Source: Oryzomicrobium sp. (lineage in GTDB: Bacteria > Pseudomonadota > Gammaproteobacteria > Burkholderiales > Rhodocyclaceae). Taken from it: a stretch of DNA of 64,000 nucleotides. The stretch covers positions 124,001 through 188,000 of the forward strand of contig NZ_JAJTBG010000008.1 of NCBI RefSeq assembly GCF_021287045.1, given 5' to 3'. The position numbers and the translations under genes were made by a program. The notes under the pieces are model-generated. The model was not told the DNA's origin, ran no database searches, and saw only the letters and a program-made list of their open reading frames with translations. Positions 1-9,086 of the stretch are shown here, piece by piece; the stretch's first letter is position 1; each line of letters starts with the position of its first letter.

Positions 1-1
1 G

Positions 2-1294
2 TTCGTCACCTACCCGGGCTATTCGGACTACCGGCACATCCCGGTGATCGGCAAGGGCGTCACCTTCGCCATGCCCGGCTCGAAAGACACCTGGGGGATG
101 ATGTGCGAGGCCGACCTGGAAGAGGTCTACCGCTACCGCAGCGTCGGCTATCAGCTGTCGCGCCTCTACCTGGCCATGACCCTGGGGGTGTGGGGCGCGG
201 GCGCCGCCATCCACGGCCTCACCGACCTGTCTTTCGCCGCCATCGCCCTCATCCAGCTGGTACTGGTGCTGGGCGGCGCCTTCCTCTTTAAGCGGCTGGG
301 GGCCACCGCCCTATCGCACCGGCTGCGCGACACCAGCCGGGTGCTGCGCACCATCGCCGAGGGCGGCGGCAACCTGGCCGAGCGCCTGCCCCGCCCCGAC
401 GGCCGGGGCGACGAGGCGACGGTGATCGCCCAGTGGATCAACAGCCTGATCGACAACCTGGAGCAGTTGATCGGCCGGGTGATCGCCACCAACCAGGAGA
501 TCGGCCGGGCCAATACCGCCTTGCAGGGCACCAGCCGCAAGACCCTGGACGCCTCGGGCCAGTTGCATGGAACCCTGGTGGACACCCTGGCCAGCGTGCG
601 CCACCAGGCCGAGGAGCTGGATTCCGCCAGCGCCGAGGTCGAGACCATGCGCGAGGCGGTGCACCAGGCCACCGCCGAGGCCCGGGAGCAGTTCCAGTTG
701 GTGGAAGCACGCAGCGGCCAGATCCGGGAGTCGGTGGGGGCCGCCACCCTGACCATCCGCCAGTTGAAGGACAGCGCCTCGGAAATCGGCCGCATCGTCA
801 CGGTGATCAACGAGATCGCCAGCCAGACCAACCTGCTCGCCCTGAACGCCGCCATCGAGGCGGCCCGGGCCGGGGAGGCGGGCCGGGGCTTCGCCGTGGT
901 GGCCGACGAGGTGCGCAAGCTGGCCGACCGCACCGCCCAGTCCACCCAGGAGATCGGCGGCATGATCGCCACGGTGCAGCACCGGGCCGAGGAGGCGGTG
1001 AGCACCATGGATTCGGGCATGGACGAACTGGAGGAAGGCCTCAAGCTGGCCATGGAGGCGGCCAGCGACAAGAAGGAGGTGCAGGACATCCTGGAGCGCC
1101 TGTTCGCCACCATCGACGAACTGGCCGCCGCCACCCGCACCAACGGCAACCGCATCGAAGCCATGGCCGAGAGCGCCGACACGGTGCGCACGGCAATCCA
1201 GGAATCCCATCGCAGCGCCGAGCAGACCGGCGGCGCCGCCCAGGCCCTGAACCGGCTGATGGCCCAGTTCAAGGTCTCCGCCGCCGCCCGCTGA
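2..1294 (+). CDS. Methyl-accepting chemotaxis protein (5' end cut by window)
   Basis: The frame is open to the left window edge, so the true start and most of the sensory region are missing. The visible part begins with a short globular stretch. Two hydrophobic segments follow, separated by a short loop (roughly residues 65-85 and 90-110 of the visible protein), then a HAMP-like linker. The long helical signalling domain carries the conserved hairpin tip (around [21 protein letters not shown] and [15 protein letters not shown]), which in this family contacts CheA and CheW. The ligand cannot be inferred. No chemotaxis genes are next to it in the window; the neighbouring operon is convergent. 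Confidence 0.93.
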   Translation, partial: FVTYPGYSDYRHIPVIGKGVTFAMPGSKDTWGMMCEADLEEVYRYRSVGYQLSRLYLAMTLGVWGAGAAIHGLTDLSFAAIALIQLVLVLGGAFLFKRLGATALSHRLRDTSRVLRTIAEGGGNLAERLPRPDGRGDEATVIAQWINSLIDNLEQLIGRVIATNQEIGRANTALQGTSRKTLDASGQLHGTLVDTLASVRHQAEELDSASAEVETMREAVHQATAEAREQFQLVEARSGQIRESVGAATLTIRQLKDSASEIGRIVTVINEIASQTNLLALNAAIEAARAGEAGRGFAVVADEVRKLADRTAQSTQEIGGMIATVQHRAEEAVSTMDSGMDELEEGLKLAMEAASDKKEVQDILERLFATIDELAAATRTNGNRIEAMAESADTVRTAIQESHRSAEQTGGAAQALNRLMAQFKVSAAAR

Positions 1295-1356
1295 GGCGCA
1301 CGGCCGGGCGCACCGCTCCGGGGCGCCGCCAGGCGCACCGGGGAAAGGCTACGCCC

Positions 1357-1680
1357 TCATTCCGGCACGTAGATCATGCGGCCGTCCTTGAGGCGGTAGG
1401 CGGTCCCGGCCTTGGCTCCCTCCCCTTCGCCGATCTGGCCGGAGGATTTGTAGCGGGTCAGCTCGTCCCCCTTCTTGACCACCATTTCCATGGTCGGCTC
1501 GCCCGGGTCCTTGATGACCAGGGCGTTCTGCAGGGTGAACGGGTTGAGCGGGTTTTCGATCACGGCCACCAGCAGCACGGCGATGATCACCAGGAAGGCG
1601 TCGATGATGTTGACCACGCTCAGGATCGGGTCGTCGGCATCGTCGTCGTCAAGCACGTTGAGTGGACGGCGTTCAGCCAT
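1357..1680 (-). CDS. DUF2149 protein, ExbD/TolR-like single-pass membrane protein
   Basis: A 107-residue protein, last gene of the TonB receptor-CobN-ExbB operon; its start overlaps the end of the ExbB-like gene by 8 bp. An acidic N-terminus (DDDDADD) precedes one membrane segment at about residues 19-41. That segment contains N24 and D27 in the pattern NxxDxFLVII, like the ExbD/TolR/MotB helix whose Asp carries protons. A short soluble tail with a KxGxELTRYK segment follows. I recognise it as DUF2149, a family found beside ExbB-like and CobN-like genes. The ExbD-like role is inferred from the membrane Asp and the gene order. Confidence 0.78.
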   Translation of the reverse strand: MAERRPLNVLDDDDADDPILSVVNIIDAFLVIIAVLLVAVIENPLNPFTLQNALVIKDPGEPTMEMVVKKGDELTRYKSSGQIGEGEGAKAGTAYRLKDGRMIYVPE

Positions 1681-2215
1681 GGGCCACCTCGGCCAGGTGG
1701 GCGGGCATCGCCACGGGCAGACCGGCCACCGCGGCGGTGGCGCTGCGCCGGGTGAGCAACTCGTCCAGTTCCTGGAGCAGCCAGCGCCGCCGTACCGTCA
1801 GGGCCAGGTAGGTCATGGCCGCCGCCAGCAGAGCGACGATCACCGCGGAAAAGGCCACCACCAGGTTCTGGGCCATGCCCTGGGCGTTACCCGCGGACAC
1901 CGCGACCAGGGCCGGCCCCATGGGGATCATGGTGGCGACCAGTCCGAGCAGGGGAGCGATCCGGCTGGTGATGCGCAGGGGCTCGATGAGCTTGAGCAGG
2001 TGCAGTTCCAGGGCCTCCTGGCTGGCTCCGGGGCGCGCCGCGGCAAAGCGGTGCAAAGGCTGGCGGCCGCGCCCGCGCAGCGTCCGCAGGGCGATGTCGA
2101 ACAGCAGGGTGCCGAAGATGAACAGGGCGTAGGCGAACATCAGGCAAAGCACCACCAGCACGGGGGCGAGGAAGAACTTCGAGACTTCGTAGAGCAGGGT
2201 TTCAAGGGCATTCAC
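1673..2215 (-). CDS. MotA/TolQ/ExbB proton channel family protein
   Basis: About 180 residues with three membrane segments: one N-terminal (about 13-40) and a C-terminal pair. The pair holds the family signature APLLGLVATMIPMG followed by a long small-residue helix (MAQNLVVAFSAVIVALL). The start is the GTG at 2215: a GGAG lies 10 bases upstream, and the longer frame would run into the end of the chelatase gene. ExbB/TolQ/MotA proteins form the proton-driven stator that works with an ExbD-type partner. Here the partner is probably the next gene (DUF2149). The position directly after the CobN-like gene suggests that this motor serves the receptor or the chelatase rather than general TonB. Confidence 0.88.
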   Translation of the reverse strand: MNALETLLYEVSKFFLAPVLVVLCLMFAYALFIFGTLLFDIALRTLRGRGRQPLHRFAAARPGASQEALELHLLKLIEPLRITSRIAPLLGLVATMIPMGPALVAVSAGNAQGMAQNLVVAFSAVIVALLAAAMTYLALTVRRRWLLQELDELLTRRSATAAVAGLPVAMPAHLAEVAHG

Positions 2216-2246
2216 GACGGCGGGGCTCCGGTGGGATGGTTTCGGT

Positions 2247-5200
2247 TCAGGGATGCGGCGGGGGGACACGGGATTCGCGGCGCACGCGCCAGGCCTGGTA
2301 GGCGATGCCGGCGAGCACGATCGCGCCGAGCATCCAGGCGTAGGCCCAGAGGACCCGTTCGGCGTTCTTGTGCATCGTCATTTCCTTCAGCTCCTGGCCG
2401 CGCACCGCGTCCGGGGCAGGGGGCGGTTCGGCCGGAACGGCCGGCGGGGGCGACGCCGATGCCGTGGCGGGTCGGGGCGAGGCGGCCTGAGCCGGCCGCC
2501 CCAGGCCGAAGCCGGCGGAAAGCTCCGCCACGTAGGCCTTGAAGGTGGCGTTGTCGGTGTGGACGTCGTGGCGGCGGGCGACCTCCCGGTAGGTCTCGAC
2601 CAATTCCCGCGTGGTCTGCGCATCGGCCTGCCAGTAGCCCTTGCGGATCGCTTCGAGCATGCGCTCGGCGATCTGGGCCAGGGCCGTGGGGTTCGACTTC
2701 TCGAACCACTCGCGCATGCCCAGCTTGTAGCGGTCCTTCACGTAGCTCTCGTGGAATTCCTGCCACTGGTCGTCGCGCACGATGTTGCGGTCCATCGCCT
2801 GCCAGCCCCAGAAGTTGTTGACGGTGTTGAGCATCTGCAAGGTGCCGGCGTAACCCTCCTTCTGCATCTCCTTCATCCAGTTGGGATGCTGGTAGACCGC
2901 GCGCAGCTCCTTGGCCAGGAAGGCTTCCGCCGTTTCGAGCTTGGCCCGGCGGGGGTCGCGCATGTTGGATATGTAGAGCTGGGGGTTGGCCCCGTCGAGG
3001 AACTTCACCGCCAGCGAAATCCCGCCCAGGTACTCGAAGGGGTGGTCGGTGTCGAGCAGCCCCTTCAGGTTCGAGGAGCGGGAAAAGACCGCGGCGCTGG
3101 TGCCGCGCAGATGCTCGGCATAGGCGTTGATCTCGCGCCCCGCGCCATCCGTCAGCTTGCGGCTCCAGTGGGCCGTGTTCGGCCCGTAGGCCCAGGACAT
3201 GCGCGACAGGTAGAGCTGTTCGAGCTTGCCGTCCCCCTCGTCCCACTGGTCGGAGGCCAGGGAGGCCTTTGTCAGGCGGGTGCTGTAGTCGCCGCTCTCG
3301 TTGCCGAACACCCGGGTCAGGGCGAACTCCCGGGCCGGCTCGGGCGCGACGCCCTGGGCCCGCAGTTTGGCCTCGATGCGCTCGGTGTTGGCGCGCACGA
3401 AGTTGGCGCCGTCGGGTTCGTCGCGGACGGCCAGCATCGCCACCGCCTCGTTGAAGCGCTCCATCACGTTGGGAAACTGGTCCCGGTAGAGGCCCGTCAG
3501 GGAGATCACCGGATCGATGCGCGGCCGGCCCAGCTCGCGCAGGGGAATGACCTCCAGCCCCGTCACCCGGCCGCCTTCGTCCCAGGTGGGCCGCACCCCC
3601 ATGGCGTGGAAGATCTGGGCTTCGAGCATGCCCAGGTGGCGCATGGTCTCGGTGCTCCACATGGTGAAGGCGAGCTTTTCCGGGAACTTGCCGTGGGTGA
3701 GTTTGTAATTAGCGATGAGTTGCTCGATGGCTTCCTTGCCCGCCTCGTAGGCCGCCCGGGTCGGCACACGGGCCGGGTCGAAGCCGTACATGTTTCGGCC
3801 GGTGGGCAGGGCATCCGGGTTGCGGATCGGGTCGCCGCCGTAGGAAGGATCGATCCAGCGCCCGGACAGGCCCCGGACCACGCCTTCGATCTCCCCCTCG
3901 GCGCGCAGGTCGGCGAGGAACTTGCGACCCCGCTCCACCGAGGCGCGCAGACCCCGGTCGGCGATCTCGTCGGCCGGCCGGTCGGAAAAGATCACCTCAT
4001 CCACGAAGCGGTAGGGCTTGCTCTGCTGGAGCTTGCGGTAGTCGTCGCGCAGCATGGCCCGGGAATTCTTGATGCCGAGCTGGAGATAGAAGGGCTCGCC
4101 GAGCATCTGCATGACGTTGCTGACCAGGTGGGCGCGCTCCGCATCCTTGCCCAAGGTGTGCAGCCCCAGGGGCTGCTGGGCGGCCCCCAGGTCTTCCAGG
4201 TAATCCTCCAACTGGCGCAGGAAGCGGTCGAAATCCCGTTCGAGATCGGCGACTTTCCACTTCATGTCCTTGTGGATGTTCATCTTCACCGCCTGCTCGA
4301 TGATCAGCTTGCGGTCGTTGTCCCGCACCAGCCCCTGGTCGAGGGACTGGTACTCGCGGATCAGATCGTTGATGCGCACCAGGTCGTCCGACAGGCCGGC
4401 CGGGGAGAACGCTGGGGTCTGGTAGCTGACGATGACGCCCCGGCCGCGGCGCTTGACGTGGATCGCCTCGCCGATGTTGTCGACGATGTAGGGGTAGACC
4501 ACCGGCACGTTGCCGACCAGGAGGTTGGGGGAATCGTAGGCCCACAGCCCCCGCTCCTTGCCCGGGGTCCATTCCTGGGTGCCGTGGGTGCCGAAGTGCA
4601 CGATGGCGTCGGCCTTGAACCGCTCGCGAATCCACAGGTACGCCGCCAGGTAGCCATGGTTGAGGGGCTGCTTGGTGTCGTGGAACAATTTTTTCTCTTC
4701 TTCCGAATGAGCCATCTCGCCCCGGGACGGCTGGGGCATCACCACCAGGTTGCCGAGGGCCATGCGCGGAATGACGAAGCCGGGCACCCCGTCCTTGCGG
4801 GCGATCCAGGCGCTTCTCTCGGGTGCGCCCCAGCGTTTTTCGATGTCGGCCCGTACCGCCGCCGGCAGCGCCGCGTACCAGCGCTTGTAGGCGGCCAGGG
4901 GCAGGAAGGCCCAGTGCGGGGTGCGCATCAGTTCGGGCAGGCCGCCCTTGCGGTAGGCCGGGCGCAGCATGGTGGCCACGGTGTCGATCATCTGCCGCTC
5001 TTCCACCGGCGAGAAGGCATAGCCCTCCGCCCGCAGGCGCTCCACCAGGTAGGCGATGGAGCGCGGCACGTTCATATTCGAGGCGCCCTGGTTCTTCTCC
5101 CCGGGGGGGTGGTTCCAGAACAGCAGGGCCACGTTCTTGTCGCCGTTGGGGCGGGTCTGGAGCGCAGCCAGGCGCACCGCCTTGCCCACCAGCATGTCCA

Positions 5201-6359
5201 GCTGCTCGGGCATCGGCACCAGCTCGCCCCCTTCGTTGGCGGCGACCACCACCGGGTCCTGCAGGCCGATGTATTCGGCAGTGGTCAGGGTAAACGGCAG
5301 GTTGAAGCTGCTGATGCCGGCGTTGTCCTTGTAGTAGTCGGCCCGGGTGCCGCCCCGGTAGGTCACCACGTTGATGGCGGGAATGCCCAGGGCCTGGTGC
5401 CAGGTCTTGCGCCCCTCGGGGTTGCTGCCCAGGAAGGTGTGGACCAGCAGCACGTTGAGCACGGGCTTGTCGTCGAGGGTGATGATCGGCTCGTCGATGG
5501 CGACGCGCTGCACCGGCTTGGGGTTGGGAAAGCCCGGATCGCCCTCGCCGGCAGCGGCGGCGGGCGCCCGGCGCCCACCGCGCTCGCTCCCCCGGCCCCC
5601 CGCGGCTGCGCCTCCGCGCGCCGCCTGCTCCTGGGCGACCCGGCTGCTGCGGTAGAACACCACCGGCAATGCCCCCGCCTCTTCGAGGGCCGCGACGACG
5701 GCATCGAGCAGGCGCGTCTGCCCGTCCGAAAGATGGCCGGAGGAGATTTCCATGCCGATGACCGGCCGCGCCAGGGGCGCCTTGCCGTTGCGCTGCTTCC
5801 ACCAGTCCAGGTAGGCGGGCAGGGAAGCGAAGACTCCCTGCTCGTGGCCCGGGTGATAGATGCCGCCGTTGGGCATTTCCAGGGGCGGCGGCACCCGCGC
5901 CAGGTCGCCCCGGGCCAGCCAGGTCCGGACATAGAGAAAGAGCCGCTCGTGGTTGGCGCGCATGCCGCCCACGTAATAGTCGTACAGGCGCTGGGCCACC
6001 GCCGGGTCGATGCGCTGCTGGCGCAGCCGGTTGGGGGCGGACATGACCTGGATGGCCACCAGGGGAACGGCGGCGCCGGCCAGGGCCTTGCCCGCGACCC
6101 GCTCGATCAGGGCCTGGTCGTCGGCCCGCGGGGCATCGACGATCACCAGGCCGGCCCCTTTGAGGGCGCGCCGCACGCCCTCTTCGCCGTCCCGGTCGAC
6201 CTGGGTCCAGGCCAATTCGACCCCTTGCTTGCGGGCCGCGGCTTCCATCAGCCTGAACTTGCCTTCGAGCACGAACTGGGTGGACAGCAAGGCCACCTTT
6301 TCCGCCCAGGCAGGCTGCATGCAGAGCATGCAGCAGAGCACCACCAGCGCCTTCCTCAT
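2247..6359 (-). CDS. Exported, membrane-anchored CobN/BchH-type metal chelatase large subunit
   Basis: 1370 residues, within the CobN/ChlH/BchH family size range. The family core motif HFGTHGTQEWTPGK lies near residue 586 and is followed by the conserved NIGE segment. Unlike cytoplasmic CobN of cobalamin synthesis, it starts with a clear signal peptide (about residues 1-19, ending AWA) and ends with a hydrophobic segment (about 1338-1360) followed by an Arg-rich tail, so most of it should lie in the periplasm. A Gly/Arg/Ala-rich insertion occupies about residues 240-278. No ChlI/ChlD- or CobS/CobT-like ATPase gene is in the window. It lies 64 bp after the TonB receptor gene; a 6-bp-stem hairpin (6399-6416) sits in the gap. 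Cobalt or heme-type tetrapyrrole substrates are both possible. Confidence 0.85.
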   Translation of the reverse strand: MRKALVVLCCMLCMQPAWAEKVALLSTQFVLEGKFRLMEAAARKQGVELAWTQVDRDGEEGVRRALKGAGLVIVDAPRADDQALIERVAGKALAGAAVPLVAIQVMSAPNRLRQQRIDPAVAQRLYDYYVGGMRANHERLFLYVRTWLARGDLARVPPPLEMPNGGIYHPGHEQGVFASLPAYLDWWKQRNGKAPLARPVIGMEISSGHLSDGQTRLLDAVVAALEEAGALPVVFYRSSRVAQEQAARGGAAAGGRGSERGGRRAPAAAAGEGDPGFPNPKPVQRVAIDEPIITLDDKPVLNVLLVHTFLGSNPEGRKTWHQALGIPAINVVTYRGGTRADYYKDNAGISSFNLPFTLTTAEYIGLQDPVVVAANEGGELVPMPEQLDMLVGKAVRLAALQTRPNGDKNVALLFWNHPPGEKNQGASNMNVPRSIAYLVERLRAEGYAFSPVEERQMIDTVATMLRPAYRKGGLPELMRTPHWAFLPLAAYKRWYAALPAAVRADIEKRWGAPERSAWIARKDGVPGFVIPRMALGNLVVMPQPSRGEMAHSEEEKKLFHDTKQPLNHGYLAAYLWIRERFKADAIVHFGTHGTQEWTPGKERGLWAYDSPNLLVGNVPVVYPYIVDNIGEAIHVKRRGRGVIVSYQTPAFSPAGLSDDLVRINDLIREYQSLDQGLVRDNDRKLIIEQAVKMNIHKDMKWKVADLERDFDRFLRQLEDYLEDLGAAQQPLGLHTLGKDAERAHLVSNVMQMLGEPFYLQLGIKNSRAMLRDDYRKLQQSKPYRFVDEVIFSDRPADEIADRGLRASVERGRKFLADLRAEGEIEGVVRGLSGRWIDPSYGGDPIRNPDALPTGRNMYGFDPARVPTRAAYEAGKEAIEQLIANYKLTHGKFPEKLAFTMWSTETMRHLGMLEAQIFHAMGVRPTWDEGGRVTGLEVIPLRELGRPRIDPVISLTGLYRDQFPNVMERFNEAVAMLAVRDEPDGANFVRANTERIEAKLRAQGVAPEPAREFALTRVFGNESGDYSTRLTKASLASDQWDEGDGKLEQLYLSRMSWAYGPNTAHWSRKLTDGAGREINAYAEHLRGTSAAVFSRSSNLKGLLDTDHPFEYLGGISLAVKFLDGANPQLYISNMRDPRRAKLETAEAFLAKELRAVYQHPNWMKEMQKEGYAGTLQMLNTVNNFWGWQAMDRNIVRDDQWQEFHESYVKDRYKLGMREWFEKSNPTALAQIAERMLEAIRKGYWQADAQTTRELVETYREVARRHDVHTDNATFKAYVAELSAGFGLGRPAQAASPRPATASASPPPAVPAEPPPAPDAVRGQELKEMTMHKNAERVLWAYAWMLGAIVLAGIAYQAWRVRRESRVPPPHP

Positions 6360-6423
6360 GTATCCGTTCCTTACCTTCGTTCCCCGTTTCCATCGCCACC
6401 GGGCCAGTGCGCCCGGCGACGGC

Positions 6424-8694
6424 TCAGAAGCTGTAGGACAGCCCCGCCCGCACCGTCAGCGGGGTATAGGTGCCGGAGTTGCCTACCGTGGCGGCCGACA
6501 CGACGTTCTGCACGCCGGCGATCGTGGTGGTGGTCACCCGGGCCGCGTACTTGCGGTCGGTGAGGTTGAGGACATGGACCCAGAAGCCCCAGTGCTTGTC
6601 ACGGTAGCTGGCGCGCAGGTTGAACAGGGTGGGCCGGGCATAGGTGCCGGTATTGGCCGTGTCGTAGTAGTAGCGGGAGATGTAGTCGCCTTCGAGTTCG
6701 ACGTTCCAGCCGGCGGCGGGCTTCACGGCGACGCGCAGGTTCAGGCGGTTGCGCGGCATGGCCTGGTAGGAGTTGCCGCTGTAATCGGCAGCTGCCGTCT
6801 TGTACTTGTTGTAGTAGGCCTCGGCGTAGGTGTAGGTAGCGCCCAGGTCCAACCAGGACGTGGCCGCCCAGGAATACATGGACTCGAAGCCCCGGGCGGT
6901 GAACTGGCCGGCGTTCTCGTTGATGTTGCAGGCCGCGCCGTTGTTCAGGGCCGCCTGTTCGGCCGCCGTGCAGTTGCGGCTGACGATGAAGCCCTTGTTC
7001 GTCGTGTGGTACAGGGCCATGTCGTAGCGCAGGCCGCGGCCGGGGAAGAATCCGCGCAGACCGATTTCCCGGGTCACGCCTTCCTCGGGCCGCAGGTTGG
7101 CGCCGATGGTGTTGCCCGCCGTGCCCTTGGCCGCGGTGTCGAGCAGGGTGCTGAGGTTGGGCGCGTTGAAGGTTTCGGACCAATTGCCCCAGACTAGGTG
7201 ATTGGCATTGAGGTCGTAGGTGACGCCGCTCTTGAGGATCTGGGCGTTGAAGGTCTTCTGCACGTCCTTGTTGGCCGGCGTCCGGTCGTCCGTGGAGTAG
7301 GTGATCTTGTCGAACCGCTCGCCGATGTGGAAGCGCAGCTTCTCCAGCGGGGAGAACTCATAGTGGATGAACGGTGTGACGTCCTTTTCCCGGGCCAGGG
7401 AGCCGGCGTTGGACAGGGTGCCCTGGCCCCAGCTGCCCGCCTGGGCCTGCTTGGCGTTGTAGGCGTTGTTGTAGGTGACGGAATCGGAGGAGATGTCGAT
7501 CAGCTCCGCCCCCACGTACAGGGTGGACTTGGCCAGGTCGAACTCCTGCCGGTACATCGGGGTGGTGGAGCGGGTCACCTCGCGGGTTTTCTTCAGCGTG
7601 TTGGTCGAGGTGCCGGAACCGTTGACCGTGGCGCACGTCACCACCTTGTTGTCGCAAATGACGTTGAGGGCGCCCCCCGAACCGCCCGAACCGTAGCCCA
7701 GGCCGTCGTTGTTGCGTTGCGAGAAGGCCAGGCTGAATTCGCCCCGGGCGCCGACCATCTGCACCAGCCGGGCCGAATAGGTATCGAAGTCGTTGATGCT
7801 CTGGCCGTAGGTGCCGGGCACCACCTGTTGCCAATCGCTGGCGAAGGAGACGCCGCGCAGGGACGCCCCGTTGAAGGCAGCGTTGCGCAGCCGGGCCGCA
7901 TCCGCCGCGGTCAGCGGCACGGCGCCGGCCAGGCGGAAGTCGTAGTGCAGCTGATCGTAGCCCAGGGTGATCCGGGTGGTGTCGGTGGGACGGGCCATGG
8001 CCCGCAGCGAAGCGCCGTTCTTGTGTTCGGCCGCCGCATTGGCGGCGCTCGGCGCGGTGTCCTTGCGCCAGCCGCCGTTGTCCATCATGGCGCCGTTGAG
8101 GCTGAAGCCGAGCCGGCCGTCTTCCGTCGACGCCCCCACGTAGCCCTGGGTGCGCTGGAAATCCCAGCTGCCGAACTCCTGGGACAGCCGGCCTTCGAGG
8201 CCTTTCGGCGGCTGACGGGTGAAGACGCTCAGGGTGCCGCCCAGGGCCCCGCTGCCGTACAGCGCGGACCCGGGGCCGGTGATCACCTCGATGCGCTCGA
8301 CGTTGGAGATGTTCACCTCGTCGAGGAGGGTGAAGTTCGAGGTGGACGACACGCGCATGCCGTCCACCCGGTTCTCGGTGTAGTTCTTGGAACCGTCGGG
8401 TATGCGCAGGTTGCGCACCATGCTGATGCCCGGCACCCGTCGCCCCAGCTCGGCCAGGCTGTTCACATACTCCAGGTTCTCGATTTCGTCCCTGTCGACC
8501 ACCGCGCCGGAGATCGGCGTCGACTCGGTCAGCTTGCCCAGCTCGGTGCGGGCATGGACATCGGCATAGCGGTCCAGGGTGGTGGTGACGGGCGCCAGAA
8601 CCCGCTCACCCTCGTCGGCCATGACGGGGACAGCGCTTGCGCATGAAAAGAGGAGCGATACGGCCAGGCCGAGCGGTGAACGTTTGAATCCCAT
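6424..8694 (-). CDS. TonB-dependent outer-membrane receptor
   Basis: 756 residues from the ATG at 8694, which has AAGGAAG 7 bases upstream; the longer frame adds a non-secretory N-terminus. A signal peptide (about 26 residues, ending VMA) is followed by a plug domain (VDRDEIENL, GPGSALYGSGALGG) and a 22-strand-type barrel ending in aromatic F. The region equivalent to the FRAP/NPNL boxes of heme receptors is degenerate (FNAPNLSTLL, ANLRPEEG). One Cys pair (about CDNKVVTC) lies in a loop. It is the first gene of the operon with the exported chelatase, so a metal-tetrapyrrole (heme, cobalamin or precursor) ligand is likely. It is longer than typical BtuB. Confidence 0.9.
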   Translation of the reverse strand: MGFKRSPLGLAVSLLFSCASAVPVMADEGERVLAPVTTTLDRYADVHARTELGKLTESTPISGAVVDRDEIENLEYVNSLAELGRRVPGISMVRNLRIPDGSKNYTENRVDGMRVSSTSNFTLLDEVNISNVERIEVITGPGSALYGSGALGGTLSVFTRQPPKGLEGRLSQEFGSWDFQRTQGYVGASTEDGRLGFSLNGAMMDNGGWRKDTAPSAANAAAEHKNGASLRAMARPTDTTRITLGYDQLHYDFRLAGAVPLTAADAARLRNAAFNGASLRGVSFASDWQQVVPGTYGQSINDFDTYSARLVQMVGARGEFSLAFSQRNNDGLGYGSGGSGGALNVICDNKVVTCATVNGSGTSTNTLKKTREVTRSTTPMYRQEFDLAKSTLYVGAELIDISSDSVTYNNAYNAKQAQAGSWGQGTLSNAGSLAREKDVTPFIHYEFSPLEKLRFHIGERFDKITYSTDDRTPANKDVQKTFNAQILKSGVTYDLNANHLVWGNWSETFNAPNLSTLLDTAAKGTAGNTIGANLRPEEGVTREIGLRGFFPGRGLRYDMALYHTTNKGFIVSRNCTAAEQAALNNGAACNINENAGQFTARGFESMYSWAATSWLDLGATYTYAEAYYNKYKTAAADYSGNSYQAMPRNRLNLRVAVKPAAGWNVELEGDYISRYYYDTANTGTYARPTLFNLRASYRDKHWGFWVHVLNLTDRKYAARVTTTTIAGVQNVVSAATVGNSGTYTPLTVRAGLSYSF

Positions 8695-8852
8695 GCCACG
8701 ACTTCCTTGAGCGGAGTTGTTGTTGTCGTCGGCTTGCCCTGCCGCCGGGCGAGAAGGCATCCCTGGGCTGCACGGCAAGCCGGATGGCACCGGCACGGCC
8801 GGGCCCCGGAAACGCCCGGCGGCAACGTGGCCGGGGCGCAAACGAGGGCGGA

Positions 8853-8870
8853 TTGTTACGTTTTGTTACG
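8853..8870 (-). promoter_or_regulatory. Direct repeat TTGTTACG x2, candidate response-regulator operator
   Basis: TTGTTACG occurs twice, at 8853-8860 and 8863-8870, with starts exactly 10 bp apart (GTTAC-N5-GTTAC). Phasing by one helical turn is typical of OmpR/PhoB-family binding sites. It lies about 160 bp upstream of the receptor start. The regulator is unknown. Confidence 0.4.
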
Positions 8871-8992
8871 AGTAGCCGAAAGTGACAAAATGCCGCAGCG
8901 ATATCGGGACGCCCCTCAAAAATGCCAAAAGCATCAATGGGTTGGACGTTCAAGGCACGCACGGGGAGCCCCCTCATCGGCCGCGCAAACGA

Positions 8993-9040
8993 CAAAACGC
9001 CCCCTGGAGAAATGCGCCGGACGGCGCTCTCCAGGGGGCG
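8993..9040 (-). terminator. Rho-independent terminator of the dsbC-like gene
   Basis: A 13-bp perfect stem (8998-9010 with 9028-9040), with a smaller GC stem inside the loop. Read on the minus strand it is followed by a T-rich tract (TTTTGTCGTTT). It ends the transcript just after the dsbC-like stop at 9087. Confidence 0.8.
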
Positions 9041-9086
9041 TTCGGGCAGACCGGAGAGGCCCGCCCCGCTTGGGTTTCCAGCCGGC

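Larger units (their letters stand above)
8695..9086. other. Intergenic region upstream of the TonB receptor operon
   Basis: 392 bases between the receptor gene and the end of the dsbC-like gene. It holds a strong terminator for dsbC (8993-9040), a direct repeat (8853-8870) and, next to the receptor start, a short GTT-rich run (about 8716-8730). I looked for a cobalamin riboswitch and a Fur box on the minus strand and saw neither. No open frame here looks coding. Confidence 0.6.

Noticed and set aside
1295-1356. Possible terminator between the chemotaxis receptor and the DUF2149 gene
   Set aside because: The region is GC-rich but has no clean stem with a T tract.
2253-6563. Plus-strand open frame of over 1400 codons antisense to the chelatase gene
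   Set aside because: It mirrors the minus-strand codon pattern of a GC-rich gene. It has no Shine-Dalgarno, no domain and a composition rich in Gly, Arg, Val and His, as expected for a shadow frame.
8695-8900. Possible cobalamin riboswitch upstream of the TonB receptor/CobN operon
   Set aside because: Read on the minus strand, the region lacks the B12-box core and the conserved preceding stems. The GC hairpin-forming stretches are not in the required order.
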